Below, piece by piece: positions 1 through 8,457 of a DNA stretch of 64,000 nucleotides. The notes below the pieces were generated by a model, which saw nothing but the letters and a program-made list of their open reading frames with translations, made no database searches and was not told the origin of the DNA. Within the stretch, counting starts at the first letter, position 1. Each line of letters begins with the position of its first letter. The DNA is taken from positions 1-64,000 of the forward strand of contig CAZUCE010000020.1 in NCBI GenBank assembly GCA_964619265.1. Reading direction: 5' to 3'. This DNA comes from CAZUCE01 sp964619265. GTDB lineage: Bacteria; Planctomycetota; UBA1135; GCA-002686595. A program made the translations under genes and the position numbers.

Positions 1-159
1 GGCTTGATCGCGGGGCGGGGCTTGATCGCATGCCGCCCAGGGGCAATCTAGCAATTCTCTGTAGCCCCTAGCCCTTCTGAGATTAGCCCCAGGGGTCAAG
101 TCTGATTTGGGCGTTATTGAGCTCAGCTCGCTTTCAAGTCGCACAGCCATCCAATTCCC

Positions 160-1104
160 ATGCTTCATGAAATCGCGTTCCTTGTCGCGGCCGCCTGTGG
201 TGATCCTCAGGTTCAAGTCCTCGGCGATCTCTCCCTCACCAGATCTGGTGAGGTCCAGCCTGCGGTCGATGGGCTCACGGTTCGGCTGACGATCGGGGAA
301 TTTCCTTTGGCGGGGACGTCAGAGGATCAGTTCACGGTGATTTTTGAGCAGTTCATCGCCGATGGGGACACTGTTTCTGCCGTCCTGGACTCTGGTCCCG
401 CGTTTGAGGCGGCGGTTGAGTCGTTCACGAACGGAACCTTGGATTCCCTCGCGCTGATGACCGCGAGCGGGGTTCCCGAGCCCGGCGGCAGCACAGGTTC
501 TTTCGGTGGCCTTGGACTCCTGGAAGCCTCCGTTTTAGAGGTCCGGCCGACCTTCGAATCCAGTCCCGACTTCTTCGGAAAGACAATCGACCGCATCGAG
601 ATCAACATCTCGGAAGTCAGCATCCTCACGCTTCCGAGTGCTCTGTGCACGATTCCGGGATTTGGCCCGTGCACCGACTACTCGTTTGAATTCTCCGCGA
701 GCCTGATCGGCCTCGATGGCGTTGTGGCGACTCAAACGGTTGTGCTGGGCGGGCCGCTGGACCCTGCCGCTCTGATACCGGCGCAGGTTGGGTCCCAACC
801 CGGCGAGGACTGGACTCCGCGGGTGGATCACAGCACCTTCTTGCCCGGGGCCGTCGCGGATCTGTTGTTTCTCTCCAGCCAGAGCGCCAGCCTTGGCACC
901 CCGCTCGGCCAACTTTTGATCGATCCCGCGGTGGCGCTGGGAGTTCCCGTTTTCGCCCCGGCACCGGGCGCCCCGTTCGAGGTCGCGATTCCGAACGACG
1001 TGCGCCTGATCGGGCAGACCGCGATTGCCCAAGCGCTCTCGATCGACCTGCTCGGTGGGGCCGAGCTGACCAACGCGCTTTCGATCACGATCGGCAACCT
1101 GTAG
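160..1104 (+). CDS. Putative exported protein, planctomycete-type C-terminal region
   Basis: I do not recognise a characterised family for this 314-residue protein. It is rich in Gly, Ala, Leu, Pro and Ser with few Lys, which suits an extracytoplasmic beta-rich protein. The last 77 residues contain a pattern (IPND, LIGQ, QALSIDLLGG, then ALSITIG) that resembles C-terminal modules of planctomycete secreted proteins. The frame is open from position 121 after a TGA at 118-120, and the ATG at 160 is the first usual start. The N-terminus is only weakly hydrophobic (LHEIAFLVAAACGD) and is not a convincing signal peptide, so the true 5' end may have been lost by rearrangement. It stands alone, and the next gene is on the other strand. 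Confidence 0.55.
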   Translation: MLHEIAFLVAAACGDPQVQVLGDLSLTRSGEVQPAVDGLTVRLTIGEFPLAGTSEDQFTVIFEQFIADGDTVSAVLDSGPAFEAAVESFTNGTLDSLALMTASGVPEPGGSTGSFGGLGLLEASVLEVRPTFESSPDFFGKTIDRIEINISEVSILTLPSALCTIPGFGPCTDYSFEFSASLIGLDGVVATQTVVLGGPLDPAALIPAQVGSQPGEDWTPRVDHSTFLPGAVADLLFLSSQSASLGTPLGQLLIDPAVALGVPVFAPAPGAPFEVAIPNDVRLIGQTAIAQALSIDLLGGAELTNALSITIGNL

Positions 1105-1336
1105 TCGCTCGAGCGTGCGGCGAAGGCTCTGATCCTCTCGCCGGAGGACAGACCGCGGAGTGCTGACCCACTCCTGGCCGAAGGCGATCGCCCAGGCCGT
1201 GCACCAAGCGCTGCTCAAGGAACCGGCCCCGGTGGTGAGTTTGACCACCGGAATCGTCGCCGGCGCGGCCCTTGTTTTGGTCATTGGGGACGTCTTGGTC
1301 GTTGGCGACGCGCCTTACATCGATCTACTTCCAGCT

Positions 1337-2947
1337 CTAGAGTCTTCCAAAGGGCGGGAGGCCAGCGTCAAGCCTGCTCAGGGGATCTTGGAACTGCTTC
1401 ACATGGTCCGGATCGACGTGCCGCAGGGCGGTGCTGAGCCATTTTCGAACGCGGCCGGTTTCGCCAAGCTGAGCCCACACCCGGGCTTCGTCGTAGAGCG
1501 CCCAGGAGAGGTCGTCGGGTTCCTCCTGGTCCGGGAAGTGAAGGGTGGACATTTGCTCTAGGACCGGGAGCAGGTCCGCGTTCGATCGGCCATCGACTGC
1601 GGCCGCAGCCAACTGCTCGGCGAGCGATTCGAAACAGCGGTGTTCCTCGTCGTCTGGGCGAAAGCTGTCGCTGGCGACCCATTGGGCAAAGGTATCGAGC
1701 ACCTGGCCGCGCCGATCGGTGCCGAACTCTCCGGCATTTTCCGCGCTCTGAACCCAGTCCAATGCGGTCATGGATTCTGGGGCTTGCCGGGCAGCTTCCA
1801 GGGCGAATTGGAATAGCAGCTCATCCTCGTCGGCCAGGGCGAGCAAGCTCGGGGCCACCGATTCCGGTCGCAGGTCCGTCAGTTCCTCAAGGCTGGCCAA
1901 GGCTTGGGCGGGATTCTCGCGATGGATTTCGAGCACCCAGCTGCTCACATCCCAAGGCGAGCTATTCGGATCCCGGGCGGTTCGCTCGCGATGTGCCTTT
2001 CGCTCTTCGGGGCTCCGGGCTCGCAGAGCTAGAGCTTCTGCCTCCTTTCCGAACCGGGAGTGATCGAACCACGGAGCGAGCAAGTCCCAGGCTCGCTCAG
2101 GGTCGCCGGTCGCGAGAACTTCAAGAAAGCAAAAGCACGCGATGTCGAAGTTGCGATCGGTGCTTGCGAGCAGCGCGGGGAAGTAGCGGTCGGGATTCTC
2201 CGGGAGCCACTGGGAGGTCACCCGGCCGAAGGCGAGCCGCTCGATGTCGCTCGGGTTGTCTTGCTCCAGACGAGCCAAACAGTCGACCAAGAAGGGCTCC
2301 AGGCCGCCGGCTGGACTCATCTCAAAGGCGAGGCTGAGACCCTGGACCCACGCGAGCACCGTAGATTCACGCCCTGTCAAGCTGAGTGATTTATCCACGG
2401 TGGGCGTCCAGGGCGAAGTCATCCAGTGCTGACGGTTCCAATCCACGGCAAAGGCTCTGGCCATGGGTTGGCCAATCAGCTCGAAATCAGCCCACACCGC
2501 GAACAGCTCGTCCGCCGCGGTGTCCGGACCCGACCGTTCGAGGACGCGTCGCAAGACCCAGGCTTGGTCGGCGGTTTCAAGCGGAGCACCGAGAGCGCCG
2601 CGAACCGCATCGCCCAAGCGGCTCGCCGCCGGTTGTCGTTCCGAATGAACTAAAGAGCTGGCCTTTGGCTGCCGCGGCGAGCGAATGCGAGAGAGGTCAG
2701 CGGGACCGCTGGATTCCCTGCGAGCGGACTTGAGGGCCGGTGGCGAACCGGGTTGGGCTTCGGTCGCCTGCCGAAGGGCGGGGAGCTTCTCAGGGAGACC
2801 GGCGGATTCCCCGCCTGAAGCAGCGGAGGAGTTCACACGAGTTTCTGCGGCCGAGCGCTGACTTTGCAGGGGCACAAGAGAGCAGAGGGCGAAGCCGAGC
2901 AACGCGCCAAGCCCGCCGGCGAGCCACGGCGAGAGGGTTTGTTTCAT
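1337..2947 (-). CDS. Membrane-anchored or exported alpha-helical repeat protein, unknown function
   Basis: This 536-residue protein starts with MKQTLSPWLAGG and a hydrophobic segment (residues about 8-25), consistent with an uncleaved anchor or signal peptide. A Ser/Ala/Pro-rich linker follows to about residue 100. The remainder is Leu/Ala/Trp/Glu-rich and strongly helical, with irregular repeats of about 35 residues resembling TPR- or Sel1-like arrays found in verrucomicrobial and planctomycetal orphans. No catalytic motif is visible. It lies downstream of the HEAT/pilin cluster on the same strand, 97 bp after the preceding gene, so it may be cotranscribed. Function unknown; a scaffolding role in the cell envelope is only inference. 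Confidence 0.7.
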   Translation of the reverse strand: MKQTLSPWLAGGLGALLGFALCSLVPLQSQRSAAETRVNSSAASGGESAGLPEKLPALRQATEAQPGSPPALKSARRESSGPADLSRIRSPRQPKASSLVHSERQPAASRLGDAVRGALGAPLETADQAWVLRRVLERSGPDTAADELFAVWADFELIGQPMARAFAVDWNRQHWMTSPWTPTVDKSLSLTGRESTVLAWVQGLSLAFEMSPAGGLEPFLVDCLARLEQDNPSDIERLAFGRVTSQWLPENPDRYFPALLASTDRNFDIACFCFLEVLATGDPERAWDLLAPWFDHSRFGKEAEALALRARSPEERKAHRERTARDPNSSPWDVSSWVLEIHRENPAQALASLEELTDLRPESVAPSLLALADEDELLFQFALEAARQAPESMTALDWVQSAENAGEFGTDRRGQVLDTFAQWVASDSFRPDDEEHRCFESLAEQLAAAAVDGRSNADLLPVLEQMSTLHFPDQEEPDDLSWALYDEARVWAQLGETGRVRKWLSTALRHVDPDHVKQFQDPLSRLDAGLPPFGRL

Positions 2948-3044
2948 CCTCGCAGTCTAGGCCAGGCCGTCTTAGCCGGACGGCGAGGCAGGCGCCGGCG
3001 TACAAAGCCGCCTTTTTAGGGCAAACAACCCCGTTAGATTCGGA

Positions 3045-4229
3045 TCAGGGCCCGAGGGGGCCAGCTGGCAGGGCTTCCCAGGCGACCTTGGCGGCCGCGC
3101 GAATTTCGGGCGGGCCGAAGTCGACCAGGCTGTGCAGTTCGATGCGCGCCTCCGCGCACGGGAGTGCGGCCAGGGACCGCAGGGAGGCGGCGGCGAGTTC
3201 CGGGCTCTGTTCCTGAGCCGACCGGGCGAGGTCTGCTGCGAACAGGTGTGCGGAGGAGGGGTGCTGCATGAGTTGCCGCAACGCGCCGGCGTGTTCGGCG
3301 GGCTCTCCACCCACGAGCGCCTCTGCGAGATCGGGGAGGAAATCGGCCGACCAATTGAGTTCGCCCCCGTGCCAGCTTGCCCACTGGCCCGTGTCCTTCG
3401 CCCATTCGAGGCCGGTGAGGCTCTCGAGGGCCTGCTGGGCGGCTCGGCGTGTCTTCGGGCCTTCGCGATCTTGCGTCTTGCGGATCAGCTCGGAGATCTC
3501 CGAGGTGGCTCCCAGCAGACCAAGCCCTTGGGCTGCGCGGGCCTGGACGCGATCGGAATCCTCGTTGAGCATGCGAACCAGGAGGGCTTTGCGAGCCATG
3601 GCCTGATCGGGCAAGAAGGGAAGCGAGCTGAGTCCCTCGAGGCGTTCCTCGAGCGCTCGCTCAGACAGTTGGGTGGCGGTCCACACCGCGAGTGGACGTT
3701 CCGAGCCGGCGTTGAGTTCGGCGAGGTCGAAGGCGACTTCAAGCGAGCTGGGGGCCAGCTCTCGAGCGCGCCCGATTTCGGACCCGTGGGCGTCTTGGCT
3801 GAGGCGAATTACGACCGACTGGATCCAGCTGCGCGTTGCGGAATGCTGCAACTGCGCTTCGTCGAAACCGGCGAGGAGCTCAGCGGCTTTCGGCAGCAGG
3901 GCGGACTCGCGGCGCTCGGCCAGCCTCTCGAGCGCCGGACGCAGGGCGGCCGGCTCCGGGGTGGTCCCGAGAACCGCGTTCAGCTCTGCGAGCACGATGG
4001 AGTGTGGAGCGCCGGTCAGCAGCGTGCGAGCTGCCTCGAGCTGCGCGGCATCGGAGGGCTCCTGTTCGAGATCCAACACGCCAAGTTCCAGCCTCCAGGC
4101 CTCGCGGACTTGGACGTTTAGGTCCTGTGGCGCTTGGGCGCCGGTGAGCAGCAGGGCGCCGAGCGCGAGAACCGGGCCCTTGCTCTTGAGCGATGTCGCC
4201 CAGCGTTTAGTTTGATTGGCCGCCCACAT
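3045..4229 (-). CDS. HEAT-repeat-like exported protein
   Basis: This 394-residue protein has a basic N-terminus, a hydrophobic stretch (GPVLALGALLLTGAQA, residues about 18-33) that reads as a signal peptide, and then helical repeats. HEAT-like units are clearest around residues 205-290, for example LVRMLNEDSDRVQARAAQGL followed by an Arg-rich RRAAQQALESLTG. A second block near the C-terminus has the same form. HEAT arrays usually mediate protein-protein contacts and no enzymatic residues are evident. The start ATG lies 23 bp inside the end of the upstream pilin-like gene, which suggests translational coupling and a shared role with the pilin-like proteins. Confidence 0.75.
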   Translation of the reverse strand: MWAANQTKRWATSLKSKGPVLALGALLLTGAQAPQDLNVQVREAWRLELGVLDLEQEPSDAAQLEAARTLLTGAPHSIVLAELNAVLGTTPEPAALRPALERLAERRESALLPKAAELLAGFDEAQLQHSATRSWIQSVVIRLSQDAHGSEIGRARELAPSSLEVAFDLAELNAGSERPLAVWTATQLSERALEERLEGLSSLPFLPDQAMARKALLVRMLNEDSDRVQARAAQGLGLLGATSEISELIRKTQDREGPKTRRAAQQALESLTGLEWAKDTGQWASWHGGELNWSADFLPDLAEALVGGEPAEHAGALRQLMQHPSSAHLFAADLARSAQEQSPELAAASLRSLAALPCAEARIELHSLVDFGPPEIRAAAKVAWEALPAGPLGP

Positions 4230-5691
4230 GTCTCCACATCTTCAGGGTTAGGTCACCTTTTCCGCCTTGGGCGGTGGGAAGGCCCTCAAGGCTGAGGCTG
4301 CCCGTTGCGACTCGGTTGTCGAAGGTCAATTGCAGTTGCGAGTGGGCAACCGTTCCGTTGCTGTTTACGAAGTCACGCTCGATGTTCACGTGATTTCCGG
4401 CGGTCATGTTGCCGAACAGAGTGACGTCCTTTGTTCCACTTTGGTCCAAGTGGAAGTCCGTGAAGTCGTTCTCGGCGTACATGAAGGCGCTGACGTGCTC
4501 CAGAGTTCCACCGGTCGGGTCACCGAATTTGATGTTGCCCGAGTCCGGAACTAGAGGGTCTTCAAGCGCGATGAAAACCACCGCGTCGTCCGCGTTGTTT
4601 TCGTAGAACAGGTTGTCGGTGAATGTGATGTTCCCGCTCACCACGAACGTGGCGCGAAGCGGCTCACCGCTGTCGTTCTCGAGTTGGAGCGAGAACGTGC
4701 GCGTATTGTCGATCCACAGGTTGCCGTCGATGTAGAACACCTTGTCCTCGCCGGAGTCTCCCGACAGGGTGACGACGTACGGGTCAGTGCCGTCTTGGTT
4801 GCTATCCACCCGCACAGCTTCGTACGGATCTTCTAGGAAGTAGTCTTCCTTGGTGGTTGCCTGCCAGGTGTGTGTGCGGTTGGACGGGTGCTTGCGAAAG
4901 ATGTGGGCTGGGTTGGACTCGGGGACCTGGAAAGCGCTGCCGCCGGCAGAGTCGTATTGGTAGGCCGCGCCGTCGAACAACGCTGCGACGTCGTAGTCGT
5001 TGTTGAGCTCGTAGGCCATGGCGATCAGGTCCGGGAGTTCTTCGTCCACGCCCGAATTTCCAGGGCCTCCGGTGATCACCCCCGTGGCGTTTACTTCGCC
5101 GGTCGCGTAGGAGTCCCCGTCGAACCGAATGTCGCCGGCCGAGAACAGGCTGCCGTCCACCGAGTCGGCTTCGGAGCCTGAACCGGAAAGGCGCAGCTCG
5201 TAGTTCGGATCTCCGGAGGAGTTGCCGGCGAAGATGGCGTATTCGTAAATGGAGGATGTCGGCGCGTCGACGACCGCTTGCACGCGGCGCTCGACGGATC
5301 CGACGCGAGCGGTGGCATCGATCGAGAACAGGTCTCCGCCCAGGCCGGTTACGGTCGTCCACGTCGAGCCCGAGGCCCATCTGAGCGGGGTTTGGGAGGT
5401 GCCGAGCTGCTGCGGGATCGGCGCATCGAGCGCATGGGCTCCGGCGATCGCCGCGATGGCCCGGGTCGCTCCGGCTTCGGCGAGCGACTCGGCCTGGATC
5501 ATTCGGCGATCCAGGGCCGCTTCGTTGGAGTCTTCGATCGAAATGAACAGCAGCGCCGCGCCGAGCGAGCCGAGCAGGAGCGTGATCGGCACGACGGCGA
5601 GCAACGCGGACCCTCGGCGGCTTGCGGCTCCGCGACCCGGAGCGCTCAACGCGCGGGTCGTGAGCTTCGAGTCTAGTTCTGTGAATTTCAT
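4207..5691 (-). CDS. PilX/GspK-like minor pilin with long beta-rich C-terminal domain
   Basis: The 494-residue product has a basic leader (about 28 residues), a hydrophobic helix (ALLAVVPITLLLGSLGAALL) and an amphipathic continuation (RRMIQAESLAEAGATRAIAA). This is the layout of PilX-type minor pilins, where AESLAEAG is a typical N-terminal helix signature. The canonical GFTLIE prepilin-peptidase box is absent, as in PilX/GspK members. The remaining 400 residues are Asp/Gly/Thr-rich and repetitive beta, with phrases such as YIDGNLWIDNTRTFSLQL and FGNMTAGNHVNIERDF, recalling the domain found in PilX-like proteins with right-handed beta repeats. It is the third pilin-like gene in the order GspI-like, GspJ-like, PilX-like and then the HEAT protein. 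The assignment rests on the N-terminus and context. Confidence 0.75.
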   Translation of the reverse strand: MKFTELDSKLTTRALSAPGRGAASRRGSALLAVVPITLLLGSLGAALLFISIEDSNEAALDRRMIQAESLAEAGATRAIAAIAGAHALDAPIPQQLGTSQTPLRWASGSTWTTVTGLGGDLFSIDATARVGSVERRVQAVVDAPTSSIYEYAIFAGNSSGDPNYELRLSGSGSEADSVDGSLFSAGDIRFDGDSYATGEVNATGVITGGPGNSGVDEELPDLIAMAYELNNDYDVAALFDGAAYQYDSAGGSAFQVPESNPAHIFRKHPSNRTHTWQATTKEDYFLEDPYEAVRVDSNQDGTDPYVVTLSGDSGEDKVFYIDGNLWIDNTRTFSLQLENDSGEPLRATFVVSGNITFTDNLFYENNADDAVVFIALEDPLVPDSGNIKFGDPTGGTLEHVSAFMYAENDFTDFHLDQSGTKDVTLFGNMTAGNHVNIERDFVNSNGTVAHSQLQLTFDNRVATGSLSLEGLPTAQGGKGDLTLKMWRHVGGQSN

Positions 5692-5709
5692 GGCAGGTTC
5701 CCCCTCTGC

Positions 5710-6375
5710 TTAGTTTCCCAACAACACCTGGACGGAGCGCGTTCGTGTGCGCACCATTCCGCCCGGAGCCACCGTCCTTAGAGCCAACCGAAAGGTCAGC
5801 AGTTCGTCTTCGATCACAATCGTGAAGCCAGGCTCGTCGACGAGTCCGTTTCCGTTTTCATCGGAGCCGTCCGGCGACTCGCCCGGGTACCACCTAGGCA
5901 CGCCGCGCGCGAGCACATAGCTCCTGGGCTGGGTCGTATCGGCATCTTTGGTAATCACCAACTCCCGTTCGTCCACCAGGCCGTCTCCGTCTTCGTCCGT
6001 GCCGTCTTCGGTCTCACCGGCTTCAAGCCGGGTCTCTACGCGGATCAGGCCTCCAAGTGACGGCGAACCTGCATTCCAGCCGGCAACGGCTCTGAATTCC
6101 ACTCGGTCCATCCAGGCGGTGGGGCTGCCAGGCACCTGAATCGGTAGGGGGGTCAGGGTGGTGCGCGCCGCGTTGGGGAATTCGCGCGACAGCATGGTCA
6201 CGGCTCGTTCAAAGCGGCGTTCCAGGGCCAGATCCCGGGAGGTGGCTTCGTACACGGACAGGGACCGGCGCAGGCTCGTCCCAAGGCTCGCGAGGAGGGC
6301 TCCGGTCAGGCCCAAGGAGATGAGCAGCTCAAGCAGCGTCCAGCCACCGTTTCGTTTGGCCTTGGGCTTCACCAT
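5710..6375 (-). CDS. GspJ/PilW-like minor pseudopilin with EF-hand-type loops
   Basis: The 221-residue protein begins MVKPKAKRNGGWTLLELLIS, a type IV prepilin signal where GWTLLE replaces the usual GFTLIE, followed by a hydrophobic helix. The length and Arg-rich helix (RRFERAVTMLSREF) fit GspJ/PilW minor pseudopilins. Two Asp-rich loops, DEDGDGLVDERE and DENGNGLVDEPG, have the 1-3-5-6-9-12 spacing of calcium-binding EF-hand/dockerin loops; the first has ideal ligands. I chose the ATG at 6375 because it starts exactly at the prepilin leader and overlaps the previous gene by 7 bp; the frame remains open much further upstream but that part is not pilin-like. It would be cleaved by a prepilin peptidase, which is not encoded here. 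Confidence 0.82.
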   Translation of the reverse strand: MVKPKAKRNGGWTLLELLISLGLTGALLASLGTSLRRSLSVYEATSRDLALERRFERAVTMLSREFPNAARTTLTPLPIQVPGSPTAWMDRVEFRAVAGWNAGSPSLGGLIRVETRLEAGETEDGTDEDGDGLVDERELVITKDADTTQPRSYVLARGVPRWYPGESPDGSDENGNGLVDEPGFTIVIEDELLTFRLALRTVAPGGMVRTRTRSVQVLLGN

Positions 6376-6932
6376 GATCCGATCACCGTCTCTAGCGAGA
6401 TCTGCGAACGGCCCATCCGGCCTTCCCACTCTAGGACCAACCGAATGGGCAGCATGCGGTAGTCGTCCGAGTGATCCTCGGCATCGACGATGCCGTCGGC
6501 GTTCAGGTCGGCGGGCATCCCAAGCTCTACGAACACAAGATCTTCCCGCAGAACGGTGGAGCTGGGGTCGGCGGCCGGGAGTTCGATGCGCCCGACTCTC
6601 CCGTCGGGGTCTCCTGGGATGGGGTTCAGGCCCAGCACGTCGAAGCCTGGACCGGGGGCACCCATGGAGCTGTCGTCCGCGCCGGATGCATTGAAATCTC
6701 GAAACAGCTGGGCGAACGGGTAGGCCCGCAGGACCTGGAGCTGAGTGGAGAGGGCGGCCCGGGCGAGGCTGTTTTCCTTGGCGACCTGGGCGTAGTTCGA
6801 GATCGAGACGATCGTGCTGCCCGTCAAGCCGACGGCCACGGCGAGCACGGAAATCGCAATCAGCACCTCCAGAAGTGTGAAACCTCCGGAGTTCCGGTTC
6901 TGAACGCTTCGATGCAATAAGGACCGCCTCAT
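6369..6932 (-). CDS. GspI/PilV-like minor pseudopilin with dockerin-type calcium loop
   Basis: The 187-residue protein has a 16-residue basic leader, the prepilin cleavage box GGFTLLEVLIAISVLAVAVG and a hydrophobic helix, so it is a type IV pilin-like protein. Size and the second helix (ENSLARAALSTQLQVLRAYP) fit GspI/PilV. Towards the C-terminus the loop DLNADGIVDAED (residues about 141-152) matches the calcium-binding dockerin/EF-hand spacing (Asp1, Asn3, Asp5, Gly6, Asp9, Asp12). It is the first gene of a minus-strand cluster with the GspJ-like, PilX-like and HEAT proteins, and overlaps the next gene by 7 bp. Its start faces sucC across a 316-bp divergent region. Confidence 0.82.
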   Translation of the reverse strand: MRRSLLHRSVQNRNSGGFTLLEVLIAISVLAVAVGLTGSTIVSISNYAQVAKENSLARAALSTQLQVLRAYPFAQLFRDFNASGADDSSMGAPGPGFDVLGLNPIPGDPDGRVGRIELPAADPSSTVLREDLVFVELGMPADLNADGIVDAEDHSDDYRMLPIRLVLEWEGRMGRSQISLETVIGSW

Positions 6933-7248
6933 ACTGAGGCCATCGGCGGCCGGGAATCCGATTCTGGAGGCAAAATCCAGACTTTGCGGGTTGGAGCCGC
7001 TTTGCCTGCCCGCACGTCCCGGAATCTCCGGCCGAGGCCAACCCGTGGACCAGGCGATCCGGTGGCTCCGGGGCCTTGGGGGTAGACCCCGGAGGTCCTT
7101 TCGCCACGGGCAACTAGAGGACCCGCTGGCCCGCCGCTATTCTGTTCCGCCCAAAGCGGCGCCCGGGCGCTGGCTGAATCCAGACGAGGCCCCCTTTCTC
7201 CGGGCCCCCGAATCCGGCCCCGAACGGCCTACCTCCTCTTCTCATCCC
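6933..7248. other. Divergent intergenic region between minor pilin operon and sucC
   Basis: No credible gene. It must carry promoters for both the pilin cluster (minus) and sucCD (plus). A perfect 8-bp inverted repeat, CTCCGGGG at 7066-7073 and CCCCGGAG at 7087-7094, is separated by 13 nt and could be an operator or an attenuating hairpin. A TATTCT hexamer near 7139 is a weak -10 candidate for sucC; I see no matching -35. Confidence 0.4.
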
Positions 7249-8406
7249 ATGAACATTCACGAATTCCAGGGCAAGGAGCTTCTGCGGCGTTACGGCGTCG
7301 ACGTGCCGAACGGCCGCGAGTGTACTTCCGCCGACGAAGCAGCCGCGGCGCATGAAGCGCTCGGAACGCCGGTCACCGTCGTCAAAGCCCAGATTCACGC
7401 CGGCGGGCGAGGCAAGGCCGGTGGTGTCAAAGTCGTGAAGTCCAAGGGAGACGCGCTGGCTGCGGCCAAGGACATCCTCGGCAGAACCCTGGTGACCCAC
7501 CAGACCGGGCCGGCTGGACAGAAGGTCCGGCGCTTGTGGGTCGAAGAGGGTTCAGACATCGCCAAGGAGTACTACCTTGGCATCGTGGTCGATCGCGCGG
7601 TTGGCGGGCCGGTCATGATGGCTTCGTCGGAAGGCGGTATGGACATCGAAGAGGTGGCTGACAAGACGCCCGAGCTGATCTTGAAGGAGGCCTTCCCGGC
7701 AAGCGGTGTGTTGGACCCGGCCGGGGCCAAGCGTCTCGCGTCGGGCATCGGCGTGCCGGCCGAGCTGCAAGACAAAGCGGTCGACTTGATGATCAAGTTG
7801 GCCAAGGCGTTCTGCGAACTCGACTGCTCGTTGGCCGAGATCAATCCGATGGTTCACACCGGCGACGGCCGCGTGATGGCGCTCGACGCGAAGATGAACT
7901 TCGACGAGAACGCTCTGTTCCGTCACCCGGACATCGTGGAGCTCCGCGATCTGGACGAGGAGGACCCGAAGGAAATCGCGGCCAGCAAGCACGACCTCTC
8001 CTACATCGCACTCGACGGCAACATCGGCTGCATGGTGAACGGCGCGGGGCTCGCGATGGCGACGATGGACGTCATTCAATTGCACGGCGGCGAACCGGCC
8101 AATTTCTTGGACGTCGGCGGTGGCGCTACAAAGGAAAAGGTCACCGAAGCGTTCAAGATCATCCTCTCGGATCCGCAGGTGAAGGGCGTTCTCGTGAACA
8201 TCTTCGGCGGAATCATGAAGTGTGACGTGATCGCGGGCGGCGTTATCGAGGCCGTCAAGCAGGTCGAGCTCAACGTGCCCCTGGTGGTGCGCCTGGAGGG
8301 CACCAACGTGAAGCTCGGCAAGCAGATGCTCGACGAATCGGGTCTTCCGATCCTGACGGCTGCGGATCTCGACGAGGCCGCCTCCAAGATCGTCAAAGCG
8401 CTCTAG
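7249..8406 (+). CDS. sucC: Succinyl-CoA synthetase (ADP/GDP-forming) beta subunit
   Basis: SucC pairs with SucD to convert succinyl-CoA to succinate with formation of ATP or GTP in the TCA cycle (cytoplasm). The 385-residue protein begins MNIHEFQGKELLRRYGVDVP, the hallmark start of the family, and matches the usual length of about 388. ATP-grasp features visible are GGRGKAGGVKVVKS (about residues 45-58), SLAEINPMVHTGDGRVMALD (about 196-215) and the CoA-ligase region GGGATKEKVTEAF followed by NIFGGIMKCDVIAGGV. The ATG at 7249 was chosen because the frame stays open upstream but that part has no homology-like content. SucD follows after 51 bp. The leader is pyrimidine-rich (CTCCTCTTCTCATCCC) with no Shine-Dalgarno sequence. 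Confidence 0.97.
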   Translation: MNIHEFQGKELLRRYGVDVPNGRECTSADEAAAAHEALGTPVTVVKAQIHAGGRGKAGGVKVVKSKGDALAAAKDILGRTLVTHQTGPAGQKVRRLWVEEGSDIAKEYYLGIVVDRAVGGPVMMASSEGGMDIEEVADKTPELILKEAFPASGVLDPAGAKRLASGIGVPAELQDKAVDLMIKLAKAFCELDCSLAEINPMVHTGDGRVMALDAKMNFDENALFRHPDIVELRDLDEEDPKEIAASKHDLSYIALDGNIGCMVNGAGLAMATMDVIQLHGGEPANFLDVGGGATKEKVTEAFKIILSDPQVKGVLVNIFGGIMKCDVIAGGVIEAVKQVELNVPLVVRLEGTNVKLGKQMLDESGLPILTAADLDEAASKIVKAL

Positions 8407-8457
8407 CGCGACCCTCCTCACGCATTCCACCGAACACGACCAACAACACCTGAAACC

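Noticed and set aside
535..1284. 249-codon minus-strand ORF antisense to the first gene
   Set aside because: Arg/Glu/Gly/Gln shadow composition; the plus-strand protein has a recognisable C-terminus.
1160..1561. 133-codon plus-strand ORF between the first two genes
   Set aside because: Its second half is antisense to the helical-repeat protein and its first half shows no family signal.
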